Assembly (NCBI GenBank): GCA_947451525.1
Contig: CANFZM010000004.1
Span: 62,001-126,000 of the forward strand
DNA: 64,000 nt
DNA from: Flavobacteriaceae bacterium
Lineage (GTDB): Bacteria; Bacteroidota; Bacteroidia; Flavobacteriales; Flavobacteriaceae
Direction of reading: 5' to 3'
The first letter of the stretch is position 1. Every line of letters starts with the position of its first letter. The notes below the pieces were generated by a model. The model searched no databases. It had not been told where the DNA came from and saw only the letters and a program-made list of their open reading frames with translations. Of this stretch, positions 55,235 to 63,152 are shown one piece after another. The translations under genes were made by a program, and so were the position numbers.

Positions 55235-57700
55235 TTAATCGATGTTTTTAGCAAACATTTTTTTTATTTTTTTGAATAGTTTTACCAAACTATTACGAGA
55301 TTCTTCTTCTTCATGGTACCCATTAGCATAGGCTCCATAACCATAACCATAGGCATGCCCATAACCATATTTTGCTTTGTTTTCAAATCCGTTAAGGATT
55401 ATACTTACATTAACAAGTTCTTCCCGTTTCACTCTATTATTAAGCAACGTTACCATTTCTTTTTTGGTGAAATTTTGTCGCATTATATACAACGTTACAT
55501 CAGCAAACATAGATAGTTCTACTGCATCAGTAACTAGCCCAACTGGTGGCGTATCTAGAATGATATAGTCGTATTTTTCCTTTAATTCTGCCATAAATTC
55601 CTTCATAGATTCTCCCATAATAAGTTCGGAAGGATTTGGAGGAATAGGCCCCGATGTAATTACATCTAGATATGGGATAACCGAAGATTGTGTTACTTCT
55701 GCAAGGGTTTTGCTTCCTATTAGATAATCTACTATCCCAACTTTGTTATCCAAATTAAAATCATCAAATATTTTTGGTTTTCGTAAATCTAATCCTACAA
55801 TTACTGTTTTCTTTTCGCTTAAAGCAAATACGGTAGCGATATTAATACAACAAAATGTTTTCCCTTCGCCACTTACCGAAGAAGTAAGCATTAATGTTTT
55901 TGAGCCAAGAACTGATTGTTTTTTATACAAAAATTGCAAGGAGGATCGAACCGCCCTAAAGGATTCTGCCAATGCAGATTTTGGTTTTTCAAATACAGAA
56001 AGGTTGCTTATCGAATTTTTCACCCCTACCACACCAAGTAAAGGGAGATTGGTTAATCTAGAAACATCCTCGGTATTTTGGATGGAATTATTGATAAAGA
56101 AAAGTAAGAAAATAATTACTAGTGGCCCTAATAATCCAATAAAAATGGCCAATACATAATTCACACTAGTCCTAGGCCCTATCAATCCTTCGCCAATATC
56201 TTTAGCAGGATCTATAAATTGAATATCCGATAAATTAGCTGCCTTAACAATTTGGGCTTCACTTCTTTTTGCAAGATAGGTTTCGTATATACCATTGCTT
56301 AAATCATACTTTCGCATGATTTTAATATACTCTTGTTTCTCTTCTGGAAGGGTCATGATTTTGCCTTCTACTTGACTTATTTTACTTTTTACCTGAGAGG
56401 CATCTAACTGAATTGCCGCTTTGGCAGAAATAATATTTTCTAATAAAACTCTTTTAACGGAAGCAATTTCATTATCGATATTATTAAACATCACCTCACT
56501 TTTTACCGAATACAACATTTCTGATCGTCGTACCGAAAGTTCTACTAATTTAGTAACATTAAAAACAATATTAGGATCTTCAATGCCTGCTACAGAAGGT
56601 GCTGGAAGTTTAGAAAAATCGGTGCTCTTTTTTAAATAATTACTAAGATTATTGTAGTAATTTAATTTACGAGTTACCTCATTATCGGTTTTATCTAAAT
56701 CTTGAATTTGATTTTGAAAAGTTTCGCCACCATTTTGAATTTGGGAAATATTTTTATTTTTACTGAATTCTTTTAAATCGGTATTGGCCTTTTTTAGATC
56801 TCCTTCCATAAGTTGCAAGGTGGTATCAATATACTTTATAGTATTTTCGGCAAATAAATTTTTATTGTCTAATTGTTTATTTATAAGGGTTTTAACGGTT
56901 TCGTTAAGATAATCAACTATCCTAGCTTTATTGGTTCCGTCCAAAGATAATTTAATGATAGACGGCGCTTTTTCATCAATAGAAATTTTGATGTTTTTAT
57001 ATTTGGATACCACTTCATCAAACGAATTAAAGCAAACCATGTATTTACTCCCTACATAATTTCCTGGGTTGCCTTTAATATCCAAAACCCAATTCAAGAA
57101 TGGCAAATTAACCCGTTGCCCAACTTTAAACCTTTTAACTATTTTAGTATCTACAACAGAAACTGCATTTTTGGAATTTTCGAGATAATTAATTACTGCA
57201 ATTGAATTAGAATTGGCATTAATGGTAATTTCATATTCGGTTTTAGACAGAAATTCTATATTAACCGGAACGTTAAGTAATTGGTTTTTAGTTTTATCAA
57301 TAGTTACAACAAAAGGTGTGTTACCGTAAACATCTTCAATAAAATATTCTTGCTGTTGCAAATAATCAATATAAAACTGTAACTTATCTACTACTATTTC
57401 GTTGTGGGAACGGGACTTAATAGTGGTGGCAATGTTTTGCACCTGATCCGAACTTCCTCCCCAATTAAATACTAAACTAGTATTGGAAGTAAACAATGGA
57501 TTGTCTTGCTCCTTAATGGCAATAGTAGTTTCTAGAGAATATATCTTTTGTTTGCGAATGTTTACCTGATGGGCGACAATTAAACAAAACACCAAACCAA
57601 AAATAAACCATTTCCAATAGCTCCCTATTTTGATTAAAAAACCTTTAAAATCAAAGCTGTTTTGGTTTTCAAAAAAAGAAAAATCTTTAATATCTAACAT
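55235..57700 (-). CDS. wzc: Polysaccharide co-polymerase / tyrosine autokinase (Wzc), copy 2
   Basis: An 821-residue inner-membrane protein with a first membrane segment at about 30-48, a long periplasmic part with coiled coils around 285-470, a second segment near 518-540, and the cytosolic kinase. Walker A is SVSGEGKT (608-615), A' in VIVGLDLRKPK and Walker B in YIILDTPP (712-719). The tail has tyrosines spread through KYGYGHAYGYGYGAYANGY (777-795), less regular than in copy 1. It is 11 bases from wza. No second phosphatase gene is nearby, so the one at 20576 may serve both. Confidence 0.93.
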   Translation of the reverse strand: MLDIKDFSFFENQNSFDFKGFLIKIGSYWKWFIFGLVFCLIVAHQVNIRKQKIYSLETTIAIKEQDNPLFTSNTSLVFNWGGSSDQVQNIATTIKSRSHNEIVVDKLQFYIDYLQQQEYFIEDVYGNTPFVVTIDKTKNQLLNVPVNIEFLSKTEYEITINANSNSIAVINYLENSKNAVSVVDTKIVKRFKVGQRVNLPFLNWVLDIKGNPGNYVGSKYMVCFNSFDEVVSKYKNIKISIDEKAPSIIKLSLDGTNKARIVDYLNETVKTLINKQLDNKNLFAENTIKYIDTTLQLMEGDLKKANTDLKEFSKNKNISQIQNGGETFQNQIQDLDKTDNEVTRKLNYYNNLSNYLKKSTDFSKLPAPSVAGIEDPNIVFNVTKLVELSVRRSEMLYSVKSEVMFNNIDNEIASVKRVLLENIISAKAAIQLDASQVKSKISQVEGKIMTLPEEKQEYIKIMRKYDLSNGIYETYLAKRSEAQIVKAANLSDIQFIDPAKDIGEGLIGPRTSVNYVLAIFIGLLGPLVIIFLLFFINNSIQNTEDVSRLTNLPLLGVVGVKNSISNLSVFEKPKSALAESFRAVRSSLQFLYKKQSVLGSKTLMLTSSVSGEGKTFCCINIATVFALSEKKTVIVGLDLRKPKIFDDFNLDNKVGIVDYLIGSKTLAEVTQSSVIPYLDVITSGPIPPNPSELIMGESMKEFMAELKEKYDYIILDTPPVGLVTDAVELSMFADVTLYIMRQNFTKKEMVTLLNNRVKREELVNVSIILNGFENKAKYGYGHAYGYGYGAYANGYHEEEESRNSLVKLFKKIKKMFAKNID

Positions 57701-57711
57701 TAATTTGGGGT

Positions 57712-58494
57712 TTATTTAAGTAGTAAAAATGTAGTTGTTGCTAAAGATAAAATAGTAATGATGGTTCCTAAAGATTCTATCCCTGTTTTACCAGTTCCCC
57801 AAGATTTTTGTTTGAGGGGTTTTACATAAATATAATCATTTGGTTGCAAATAATAACAAGGCGATTGCATTGCTTTGGAATCGGTTAAATCAATGCTAAA
57901 GGTTTCGGCTCCTTGCGGAAACTGACGAATTACTTTAACATCTTTTCTATCGCCAGTAATGGTAATATCTCCCGAATTGGCAATTGCTTCTAATATGGTA
58001 ACCTTGTCTTGGTATAAAATTTTGCTTCCAGTATTTCCAACTTCACCGTTAACGGTATATCTAAAACCAGCAAGTTTGACATTCACATAAATTCCGGCTT
58101 CTTTTTTAAAGTGGTCCTTAAGCAATAAGGTTTCGATTTTTTCTCTTGCCTCTTCTATAGTAAACCCTAAAACGTTTACTTCTCCAAGAATTGGCATTCT
58201 CACGTTACCATGATCGTCAACCGAGTATCCTTTTAAATACAATAATTGATCGGAAGTTGCTGCTTGAGTGGCATTTTCGTTGTTAAATATCTCAACCAAT
58301 TTAGGATCAATTGCTTTGACTGTGATACTCAATATGTCATTAGTTTGTAATCGATAGGGTTTTAAAGCAATAGGACTAATCGAACTCTCGGGAGAATTTC
58401 CTTTTTTTTGAAGGTAAATTAAATCTTGCGAAGGAACGCAAGACGTAACTAGAACTCCAATAAAAAACAATAAGTACACTATTCGATTATTCAT
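57712..58494 (-). CDS. wza: Outer-membrane polysaccharide export lipoprotein (Wza), copy 2
   Basis: A 260-residue lipoprotein from the ATG at 58492-58494, chosen because it gives the signal peptide MNNRIVYLLFFIGVLVTSC with a lipobox cysteine and lies after the promoter; the longer frame would start inside the promoter. Export domain (LQTNDILSITVKAI) and SLBB segments (GNVRMPILGEVNVLGFTIEEAREKI) follow. The C-terminus has a hydrophobic span as in copy 1. It heads unit A. Confidence 0.9.
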   Translation of the reverse strand: MNNRIVYLLFFIGVLVTSCVPSQDLIYLQKKGNSPESSISPIALKPYRLQTNDILSITVKAIDPKLVEIFNNENATQAATSDQLLYLKGYSVDDHGNVRMPILGEVNVLGFTIEEAREKIETLLLKDHFKKEAGIYVNVKLAGFRYTVNGEVGNTGSKILYQDKVTILEAIANSGDITITGDRKDVKVIRQFPQGAETFSIDLTDSKAMQSPCYYLQPNDYIYVKPLKQKSWGTGKTGIESLGTIITILSLATTTFLLLK

Positions 58495-58515
58495 TCTTAA
58501 AACTAATTTAGCAAA

Positions 58516-58544
58516 CAAAGATAGTTTTTCAAATTTAAATACAA
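58516..58544 (-). promoter_or_regulatory. Promoter of unit A (wza copy 2)
   Basis: TTG at 58542-58544 on the minus strand, 18 bases, then TATCTTTG (58516-58523), a full match to the Bacteroidota -7 box. The leader to the ATG is about 15 bases. The recR stop lies about 20 bases upstream. Confidence 0.58.
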
Positions 58545-58566
58545 AAAAGTTGCAATAGAATATTGT

Positions 58567-59187
58567 TTAAATATTTTTCAGGGAATTTTCAAACGGAACC
58601 CTTTGCACAATACTTCTGCCTAAGGTAACCTCATCAGCATATTCCAATTCGTCGCCAACGGCTATTCCGCGGGCAATGGTAGAGGTTTTTATTTCGAAGT
58701 TTTTCAGTTGTTTGTAAAGGTAAAAATTAGTGGTATCGCCTTCCATAGTAGAACTTAAAGCGAATATGATTTCTTCCACCGTGCCCGTTTGTACTTTATC
58801 TACCAAAGTAGTAATATTTAACTGACTTGGACCAACGCCATCAATTGGAGATATTTTTCCACCCAATACATGGTAAATGCCTTTAAATTGGTTGGTGTTT
58901 TCAATTGCCATAACATCGCGAATATCCTCAACAACACATATTATTTTATGGTTTCGAGAAGTATTAGAGCAAATTTCACAGACTTCCACATCGGAAATGT
59001 TGTGGCAGTTTTTACAAAATTTAACTTCTTCGCGCATAGTTGTAAGCGCTTGCGATAAATATTGGGTTTGTTCTACGGGTTGTTTTAATAAATGTAAAAC
59101 CAATCGAAGAGCGGTGCGTTTACCAGTTCCGGGTAACTGCGCCATTTCGTTAACTGCTTTTTCTAATAGTTTAGATGAAAATTCCAT
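58567..59187 (-). CDS. recR: Recombination protein RecR
   Basis: A 206-residue DNA-repair protein of normal length. A helix-hairpin-helix region ([19 protein letters not shown], 15-33) is followed by a four-cysteine zinc motif (CKNC...CEIC, 58-73) and a Toprim domain ([15 protein letters not shown]). It loads RecA at gaps with RecF and RecO. It marks the edge of the polysaccharide locus and probably has its own promoter. Confidence 0.96.
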   Translation of the reverse strand: MEFSSKLLEKAVNEMAQLPGTGKRTALRLVLHLLKQPVEQTQYLSQALTTMREEVKFCKNCHNISDVEVCEICSNTSRNHKIICVVEDIRDVMAIENTNQFKGIYHVLGGKISPIDGVGPSQLNITTLVDKVQTGTVEEIIFALSSTMEGDTTNFYLYKQLKNFEIKTSTIARGIAVGDELEYADEVTLGRSIVQRVPFENSLKNI

Positions 59188-59191
59188 GGAG

Positions 59192-59199
59192 CAAAAGTA
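59192..59199 (-). promoter_or_regulatory. Candidate -7 box for recR
   Basis: TACTTTTG on the minus strand, exact TAnnTTTG, only four bases before the ATG, so the message would be nearly leaderless. No TTG at the -33 distance. Confidence 0.4.
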
Positions 59200-59207
59200 A
59201 AAAATAA

Positions 59208-59300
59208 AGTTGGAAGAAGGAAGATGAAAGCTTGTCTAAATTGAAAACAAAAATGCTATTAGCAACATTCTTCTCACTACCAACTTCGAACTTCCATCTT
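59208..59300. repeat. Degenerate heptad repeats in both orientations
   Basis: Three heptads of the AGTTGGA/AGAAGGA/AGATGAA type (59208-59228, plus) and three on the minus strand (59279-59300; AGATGGA, AGTTCGA, AGTTGG) sit between recR and the symporter. They belong to the same family as the array at 61486. Divergence suggests old or decayed copies. Confidence 0.45.
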
Positions 59301-59333
59301 TTTTACTATTTTAGCGCAACTAAAAACATACTT

Positions 59334-60872
59334 ATGTCTCCAATTGCCATATTAGCATTGATTATAATTTATTTCGGTTTATTAATTTTTATATCCTCTA
59401 TGGTAAGTAAGAAAAGTTCGGATAACGACACTTTTTTCAAGGCAAATAAAAATTCTAAATGGTATTTAGTGGCTTTTGGAATGATTGGAACTGCTATTTC
59501 GGGCATCACTTTTATTTCGGTTCCAGGAGAAGTTGGAAACCCCGATTTGCAGTTTAAATATTTTCAGTTTGTATTGGGCTGTGCTATTGGTTTTATTATT
59601 GTTGCCAAAGTTTTACTACCGCTGTATTACCGAATGAATTTAACCTCTATTTATGGTTATATTGAACAACGTTTGGGTGTAACGAGTTATAAAACGGCCG
59701 CTACCATTTTCTTAATTGGACGAACCATCGGTTCGGCATTTCGATTGTATTTGGTGGTTTTTGTATTGCAAAAATACGTCTTCGATGCTTTGCACGTTCC
59801 GTTTGCAATGACGGTGTTGGTTGCTCTTGGGTTGATTTTTGCTTACACTTATAGAGGTGGTTTAAAAACGATTATTATCACCGATACGTTGCAAACTTTT
59901 TTCTTAATATCCTCGGTGTTTTTAACGATATTCTTTATTTGCAGAAGTTTGAATTTTAATGTAGTAGAGGCTTTTGAACAAGTAAAAAATAGCAACTATT
60001 CGAAGGTGTTTTTCTTTGAAGATTATATGAAAGGGACTTATTTTTGGAAGCAAATTTTGGGTGGAATATTTGTAACTATTGCTACCGTTGGATTGGATCA
60101 AGATTTAATGCAGAAGAATTTGAGTTGCAAAAACATTGGCGAAGCACAAAAAAACATGTTCACTTTTACGGGAATTTTCATTTTGATTAACATCTTCTTT
60201 TTGAGTGTTGGTGCCTTACTTTATATTTATGCCGAAAAGAATGGCATTGCGGTTCCGCAAGTGAATGGCGTTGCTAGAACGGATTTACTTTTTCCGGAAA
60301 TTGCAATTCACCATTTAAGTATTATTCCGACTATCGTTTTTTTATTAGGATTGACCGCGGCTACTTTTGCTACAACCGATAGTGCTTTAACGGCTTTAAC
60401 GACTTCGTTTTGTGTGGATTTTCTTGGGATGGACAAAATAAAGGAAATTCCAAATAGTGAAAATCCAAATTCCAAGGAGGCAATGGAAAGAATGGAACAA
60501 AAATTAGTTAGAACAAGACATTTTGTTCATGTGGGGTTTTCGATTTTGATGTTTTTGGTGATTATTGTTTTTAACGCTATTAACGATGATTCGGTGGTGA
60601 AAATGGTTTTTAAGATTGCAACCTACACCTATGGTCCATTATTGGGATTGTTTGGATTTGGATTGTTCATGAAATCGAAAACAGTGCACGATAAATTGGT
60701 ACCTATTGTTTGCTTGGTTTCTCCTGCTATTTGTTTTTTGATTACTCAAAATTCGGAATTGCTTTTTGGGAATTATGTAATTGACAATGAACTTATTATT
60801 GTAAACGGATTGATAACGTTTTTAGGATTGTTATTAATTAGTAAACCCGCTACTACAGAAACAAGGTTTTAA
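59334..60872 (+). CDS. Sodium:solute symporter family protein
   Basis: A 512-residue transporter with 13-14 predicted membrane spans from the ATG at 59334. The longer frame adds 34 residues encoded by repeat-rich DNA, while this start gives MSPIAILALIIIYFGLL, the first span. GMIGTAISGITFISVPGEVG is the SSS-family first sodium-site region; ATFATTDSALTALTTSFCVDFLG near the C-terminal third is the paired site. The solute is unknown; sugars, acids and amino acids are all possible. It has no obvious link to the neighbouring glycan locus. Confidence 0.9.
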   Translation: MSPIAILALIIIYFGLLIFISSMVSKKSSDNDTFFKANKNSKWYLVAFGMIGTAISGITFISVPGEVGNPDLQFKYFQFVLGCAIGFIIVAKVLLPLYYRMNLTSIYGYIEQRLGVTSYKTAATIFLIGRTIGSAFRLYLVVFVLQKYVFDALHVPFAMTVLVALGLIFAYTYRGGLKTIIITDTLQTFFLISSVFLTIFFICRSLNFNVVEAFEQVKNSNYSKVFFFEDYMKGTYFWKQILGGIFVTIATVGLDQDLMQKNLSCKNIGEAQKNMFTFTGIFILINIFFLSVGALLYIYAEKNGIAVPQVNGVARTDLLFPEIAIHHLSIIPTIVFLLGLTAATFATTDSALTALTTSFCVDFLGMDKIKEIPNSENPNSKEAMERMEQKLVRTRHFVHVGFSILMFLVIIVFNAINDDSVVKMVFKIATYTYGPLLGLFGFGLFMKSKTVHDKLVPIVCLVSPAICFLITQNSELLFGNYVIDNELIIVNGLITFLGLLLISKPATTETRF

Positions 60873-60970
60873 AACAATTGCTCCTTCTTTTTTTTTAAAC
60901 TATTAAGAGATTTAAGGTTATTAAGATTGGGTTTCTTTGAACTTTTATTTTCATTCTTAATGTTTGATTT

Positions 60971-61050
60971 TTAGCCCCGATAGAAATGAAAATAAAAAAA
61001 TTCCCGAGTGTTTCGGGAATTTTTTTATTGTAATGGATAGCGGGAATTGC
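60971..61050. terminator. Structured bidirectional terminator with paired flanks
   Basis: The core hairpin (about 60994-61026) is TTCCCGA, a five-base loop and TCGGGAA, with A7 before and T7 after, so it serves both the plus-strand symporter and the minus-strand CoA-binding gene. It is flanked by TAGCCCCGATAGAAATG (60972-60988) and GGATAGCGGGAATTGC (61035-61050), where CCCG and CGGG could pair to form an outer helix. I recall very similar flanking words in many Flavobacterium intergenic regions. Confidence 0.8.
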
Positions 61051-61089
61051 ATTCACCGAAAAAGCCCAAGCCATTCGCTTCTTATAAAA

Positions 61090-61455
61090 TTAATATTGAT
61101 TGGTAGTCAATAAAACCAAGGTGCAGGCCTCTTCAACCTTAATATTATTGGATTTTAACAGTTGGTAAAACTCGGGATTTTCGGTTCCGGGATTGAAAAT
61201 AACCCGTTTTGGTTTGGTTTCGATGATGTAATTGTAGTATTCGCGTTGACGCAAAGCATTCAAATAAAGGCTTACGGTATCGATATTTTTTAGGGGTATG
61301 TTTTTAGTTCGTATGGAAATTCCGGCAACTTCGCCTTGGTTTTGACCTATGGCAAGCACCGAATGACCTTTTTCAACCAACATAGTTATTGCTTTAAAAG
61401 CATATCTTTCGGGTTTTGTGGAGGCGCCAAGTACGAGTGTTTTCTTATTTTTCAT
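61090..61455 (-). CDS. CoA-binding domain protein (YccU-like)
   Basis: A 121-residue single Rossmann domain protein from the ATG at 61453-61455. TLVLGASTKPERYAFKAITML binds the nucleotide, GIS and PGTENPEFYQLL follow as in the small CoA-binding family COG1832. The longer frame reads through heptad repeats as LPSP/LPTP blocks and is rejected. Biochemical role not established for the family. Confidence 0.87.
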   Translation of the reverse strand: MKNKKTLVLGASTKPERYAFKAITMLVEKGHSVLAIGQNQGEVAGISIRTKNIPLKNIDTVSLYLNALRQREYYNYIIETKPKRVIFNPGTENPEFYQLLKSNNIKVEEACTLVLLTTNQY

Positions 61456-61485
61456 GGTGTAAAAGTACGGAAAAAATTGATACAA

Positions 61486-61555
61486 AGTTGGAAGATGGGA
61501 GATGGGAGATGGGAGATTGGAGTTGGGAGTTGGGAGATGGAAGTTGGGAGATGGG
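61486..61555 (+). repeat. Heptad tandem repeat array, 10 copies
   Basis: Ten consecutive units fit AG(A/T)TGG(G/A) with a single deviation (AGATTGG): AGTTGGA, AGATGGG three times, AGATTGG, AGTTGGG twice, AGATGGA, AGTTGGG, AGATGGG. It lies between ctlX and the CoA-binding gene. Such arrays are frequent in flavobacterial spacers to my knowledge; function unknown. Confidence 0.9.
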
Positions 61556-61571
61556 AGATTTTGGTGCAAAT

Positions 61572-61620
61572 AGAAAATTCCAAATTTCAACTTATAAAAA
61601 TTGGAATTTGGAATTTTTCT
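61572..61620 (-). terminator. Imperfect hairpin downstream of ctlX
   Basis: AGAAAATTCCAAATTTCAA (61572-61590) pairs with the segment at 61601-61620 with one mismatch and one bulge around a ten-base loop. It lies 16 bases after the ctlX stop. AT-rich, with a short T-run after it on the minus strand; probable terminator of ctlX. Confidence 0.5.
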
Positions 61621-61635
61621 ATTGGAATTTTATTT

Positions 61636-62574
61636 CTAGTTCTTAGGCAAGAAAATTTCGGCCATCATACATCGGGCACTTCCACCTCCGCAGGCTTCGA
61701 TGGTATCTAAACTAGAATGCAAAATGGTAATATGTTCTTCTAGTTGCGCAATTTGTTTTTTGGTTAACGAATGGTAAGCCGAGGAACTCATTACTAAATA
61801 GCGACGATCGTCTGACCCTAATACTTCTAGCATGTTTCCAGCAAAGTTGTTCATTTGGGCTTCGGTAATCAGGATGATTTCTTTTTCGTCGGATTTTAAA
61901 CTATCCAAAACCATTTTGCGTTCTTTTTTGTCGTCAATACAATCGGAACAAATAACGGCAAAGGTATCGCCAATGCACATCATTACATTGGTATGGTAAA
62001 TTAATTTTCGTTCGCCATCTACGGTTTGGTAGGCTTCAAAAATTATTGGATTTAAATCGAAATCTTCGCAGAATTCTATAAACAATTCTTCGTCGGCACG
62101 AGGAGAAAGGGCGCAATAGGCTTTTCCGTTTTCACGGTCTAAAACGATGCTACCAGTTCCTTCAAGATAAAAACCATCTTCTTCTGCGGTTGTATAATCC
62201 ATGATTCCTTCGTTGATTTGGAATCCGTTATCTTCCAAAATATCTAAAATATCTTCTCTACGTTCGGCACGACGGTTTTCGGCAAACATTGGGTACAAAA
62301 CCACATCGCCGTTCTCGTGAAAAGAAATCCAATTGTTAGGAAAAATACTGTCGGGGGTGTCTGGACTTGCGGTATCTTCTACAACATTTACGTCCACGCC
62401 AACCATTCGGAGTTTGTTTACAAAAGCATCAAACTCTTCTTGGGCTTTGGTGTTTACATTTTCTGGGGTTAATCCGTCCAAAACCTTTTGATAGTAGTTG
62501 TTTACGGCTGTTTGTTCGTTCATTCGAAACGCCACTGGGCGAATCATTAAAATTGAGTTGGTGGTTTGATTCAT
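61636..62574 (-). CDS. ctlX: Citrulline utilisation hydrolase CtlX (amidinotransferase fold)
   Basis: A 312-residue penta-fold enzyme. ILMIRPVAFRMNEQTAVNNYYQ opens the CtlX subfamily; FPNNWISFH and YLEGTGSIVLDR hold acidic active-site residues, YHTNVMMCIG the histidine, and GGGSARCMMAEIFLP the nucleophilic Cys302. The family is named for citrulline use, by analogy with arginine deiminase. It follows the toxin gene by 16 bases. The adjacent gene at 63153 belongs to the same superfamily. Confidence 0.9.
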   Translation of the reverse strand: MNQTTNSILMIRPVAFRMNEQTAVNNYYQKVLDGLTPENVNTKAQEEFDAFVNKLRMVGVDVNVVEDTASPDTPDSIFPNNWISFHENGDVVLYPMFAENRRAERREDILDILEDNGFQINEGIMDYTTAEEDGFYLEGTGSIVLDRENGKAYCALSPRADEELFIEFCEDFDLNPIIFEAYQTVDGERKLIYHTNVMMCIGDTFAVICSDCIDDKKERKMVLDSLKSDEKEIILITEAQMNNFAGNMLEVLGSDDRRYLVMSSSAYHSLTKKQIAQLEEHITILHSSLDTIEACGGGSARCMMAEIFLPKN

Positions 62575-62590
62575 TTTTTGTTGGTGTGTT

Positions 62591-62914
62591 TTATAACCAC
62601 TTTGCCTCTTCGCAATGGTTGTTTATAATATGTGTTATTAAATAATTCGAGTTTTTGTATTCAAAAAAAACATACCAAGTTGTGCGGGAATTACTTTTGT
62701 AGAAAATATAATTAGTTCCAATATTTTGAAGTTCTATAGGGGTCTTCTTGGATGGAAAACTTGCAATATTTTCTTCAATAAAATCAATTATTTTATCTTT
62801 ATACTCCTCAGCATTTTCAATATAAGAAAAATAATCTTTGTTGAAAAGAACTAAAACTAAATCAAATAAATAGTTTTCCACTTTTGGAAGATAAACTATT
62901 TTTATTTTTTCCAC
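62591..62914 (-). CDS. RelE/ParE-family toxin
   Basis: A 107-residue basic protein. KIVYLPKVENYLFDLVLVLF, a helical middle with YKDKIIDFIEENI, and a beta-rich C-terminus (YIFYKSNSRTTWYVFFEYKNSNYLITHIINN) fit the RelE fold. RelE-type toxins cleave mRNA on the ribosome; ParE-type poison gyrase, and this sequence does not decide which. It overlaps the preceding antitoxin gene by 13 bases, as is normal for such pairs. Confidence 0.8.
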   Translation of the reverse strand: MEKIKIVYLPKVENYLFDLVLVLFNKDYFSYIENAEEYKDKIIDFIEENIASFPSKKTPIELQNIGTNYIFYKSNSRTTWYVFFEYKNSNYLITHIINNHCEEAKWL

Positions 62915-63099
62915 GGCAACGATTTTAAGCGTTCGGATAATCTTCTTTTTAGTTCTTCTCCCGAAATTCCTTTTTTAAATTCTTCGTCAAAATCAAAAGT
63001 AGCCTTTCGTTTAATATTTTCTAATTCCAATAAAACTTCCTTGTCTTCCAATTTTGAAATCCAATTTATAAGTTCCGTTTTTGAAGTTACTGCTTCCAT
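62902..63099 (-). CDS. Antitoxin-like small protein paired with RelE-type toxin
   Basis: A 65-residue acidic/basic helical protein. The first half (TKTELINWISKLEDKEVLLELENIKR-like pattern) matches small Bacteroidota antitoxins that start by binding DNA as dimers; the C-terminal half (ISGEELKRRLSERLKSLPWKK) would wrap the toxin. It is the first gene of the pair and has a promoter with an overlapping palindrome. Confidence 0.72.
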   Translation of the reverse strand: MEAVTSKTELINWISKLEDKEVLLELENIKRKATFDFDEEFKKGISGEELKRRLSERLKSLPWKK

Positions 63100-63108
63100 T
63101 TTAATTCG

Positions 63109-63126
63109 ATTTGAATATCAAATATA
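63109..63126 (-). promoter_or_regulatory. Toxin-antitoxin promoter with overlapping palindromic operator
   Basis: TATATTTG on the minus strand (63119-63126) is an exact -7 match, and the palindrome ATTTGA-ATA-TCAAAT (63109-63123) covers it and the presumed transcription start. That is the layout expected for autorepression by an antitoxin complex. No TTG at the -33 distance was found. Confidence 0.5.
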
Positions 63127-63152
63127 GTGAATATTTCGATAAAAATTAAAGT

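Noticed and set aside
59232..59333. A 34-residue N-terminal extension of the symporter frame
   Set aside because: The extension is encoded by degenerate heptad DNA, starts with TTG, and the family-typical first membrane span begins at the ATG at 59334.
61456..61590. N-terminal extension of the CoA-binding protein rich in LPSP/LPTP
   Set aside because: It is a translation of the heptad array. The internal ATG at 61453-61455 begins the Rossmann strand as in homologues.
61336..61710. Plus-strand open frames over the heptad array (GDGRWEIGVGSWEM-like)
   Set aside because: Low-complexity reading of the repeat, antisense to two real genes, with no domain.
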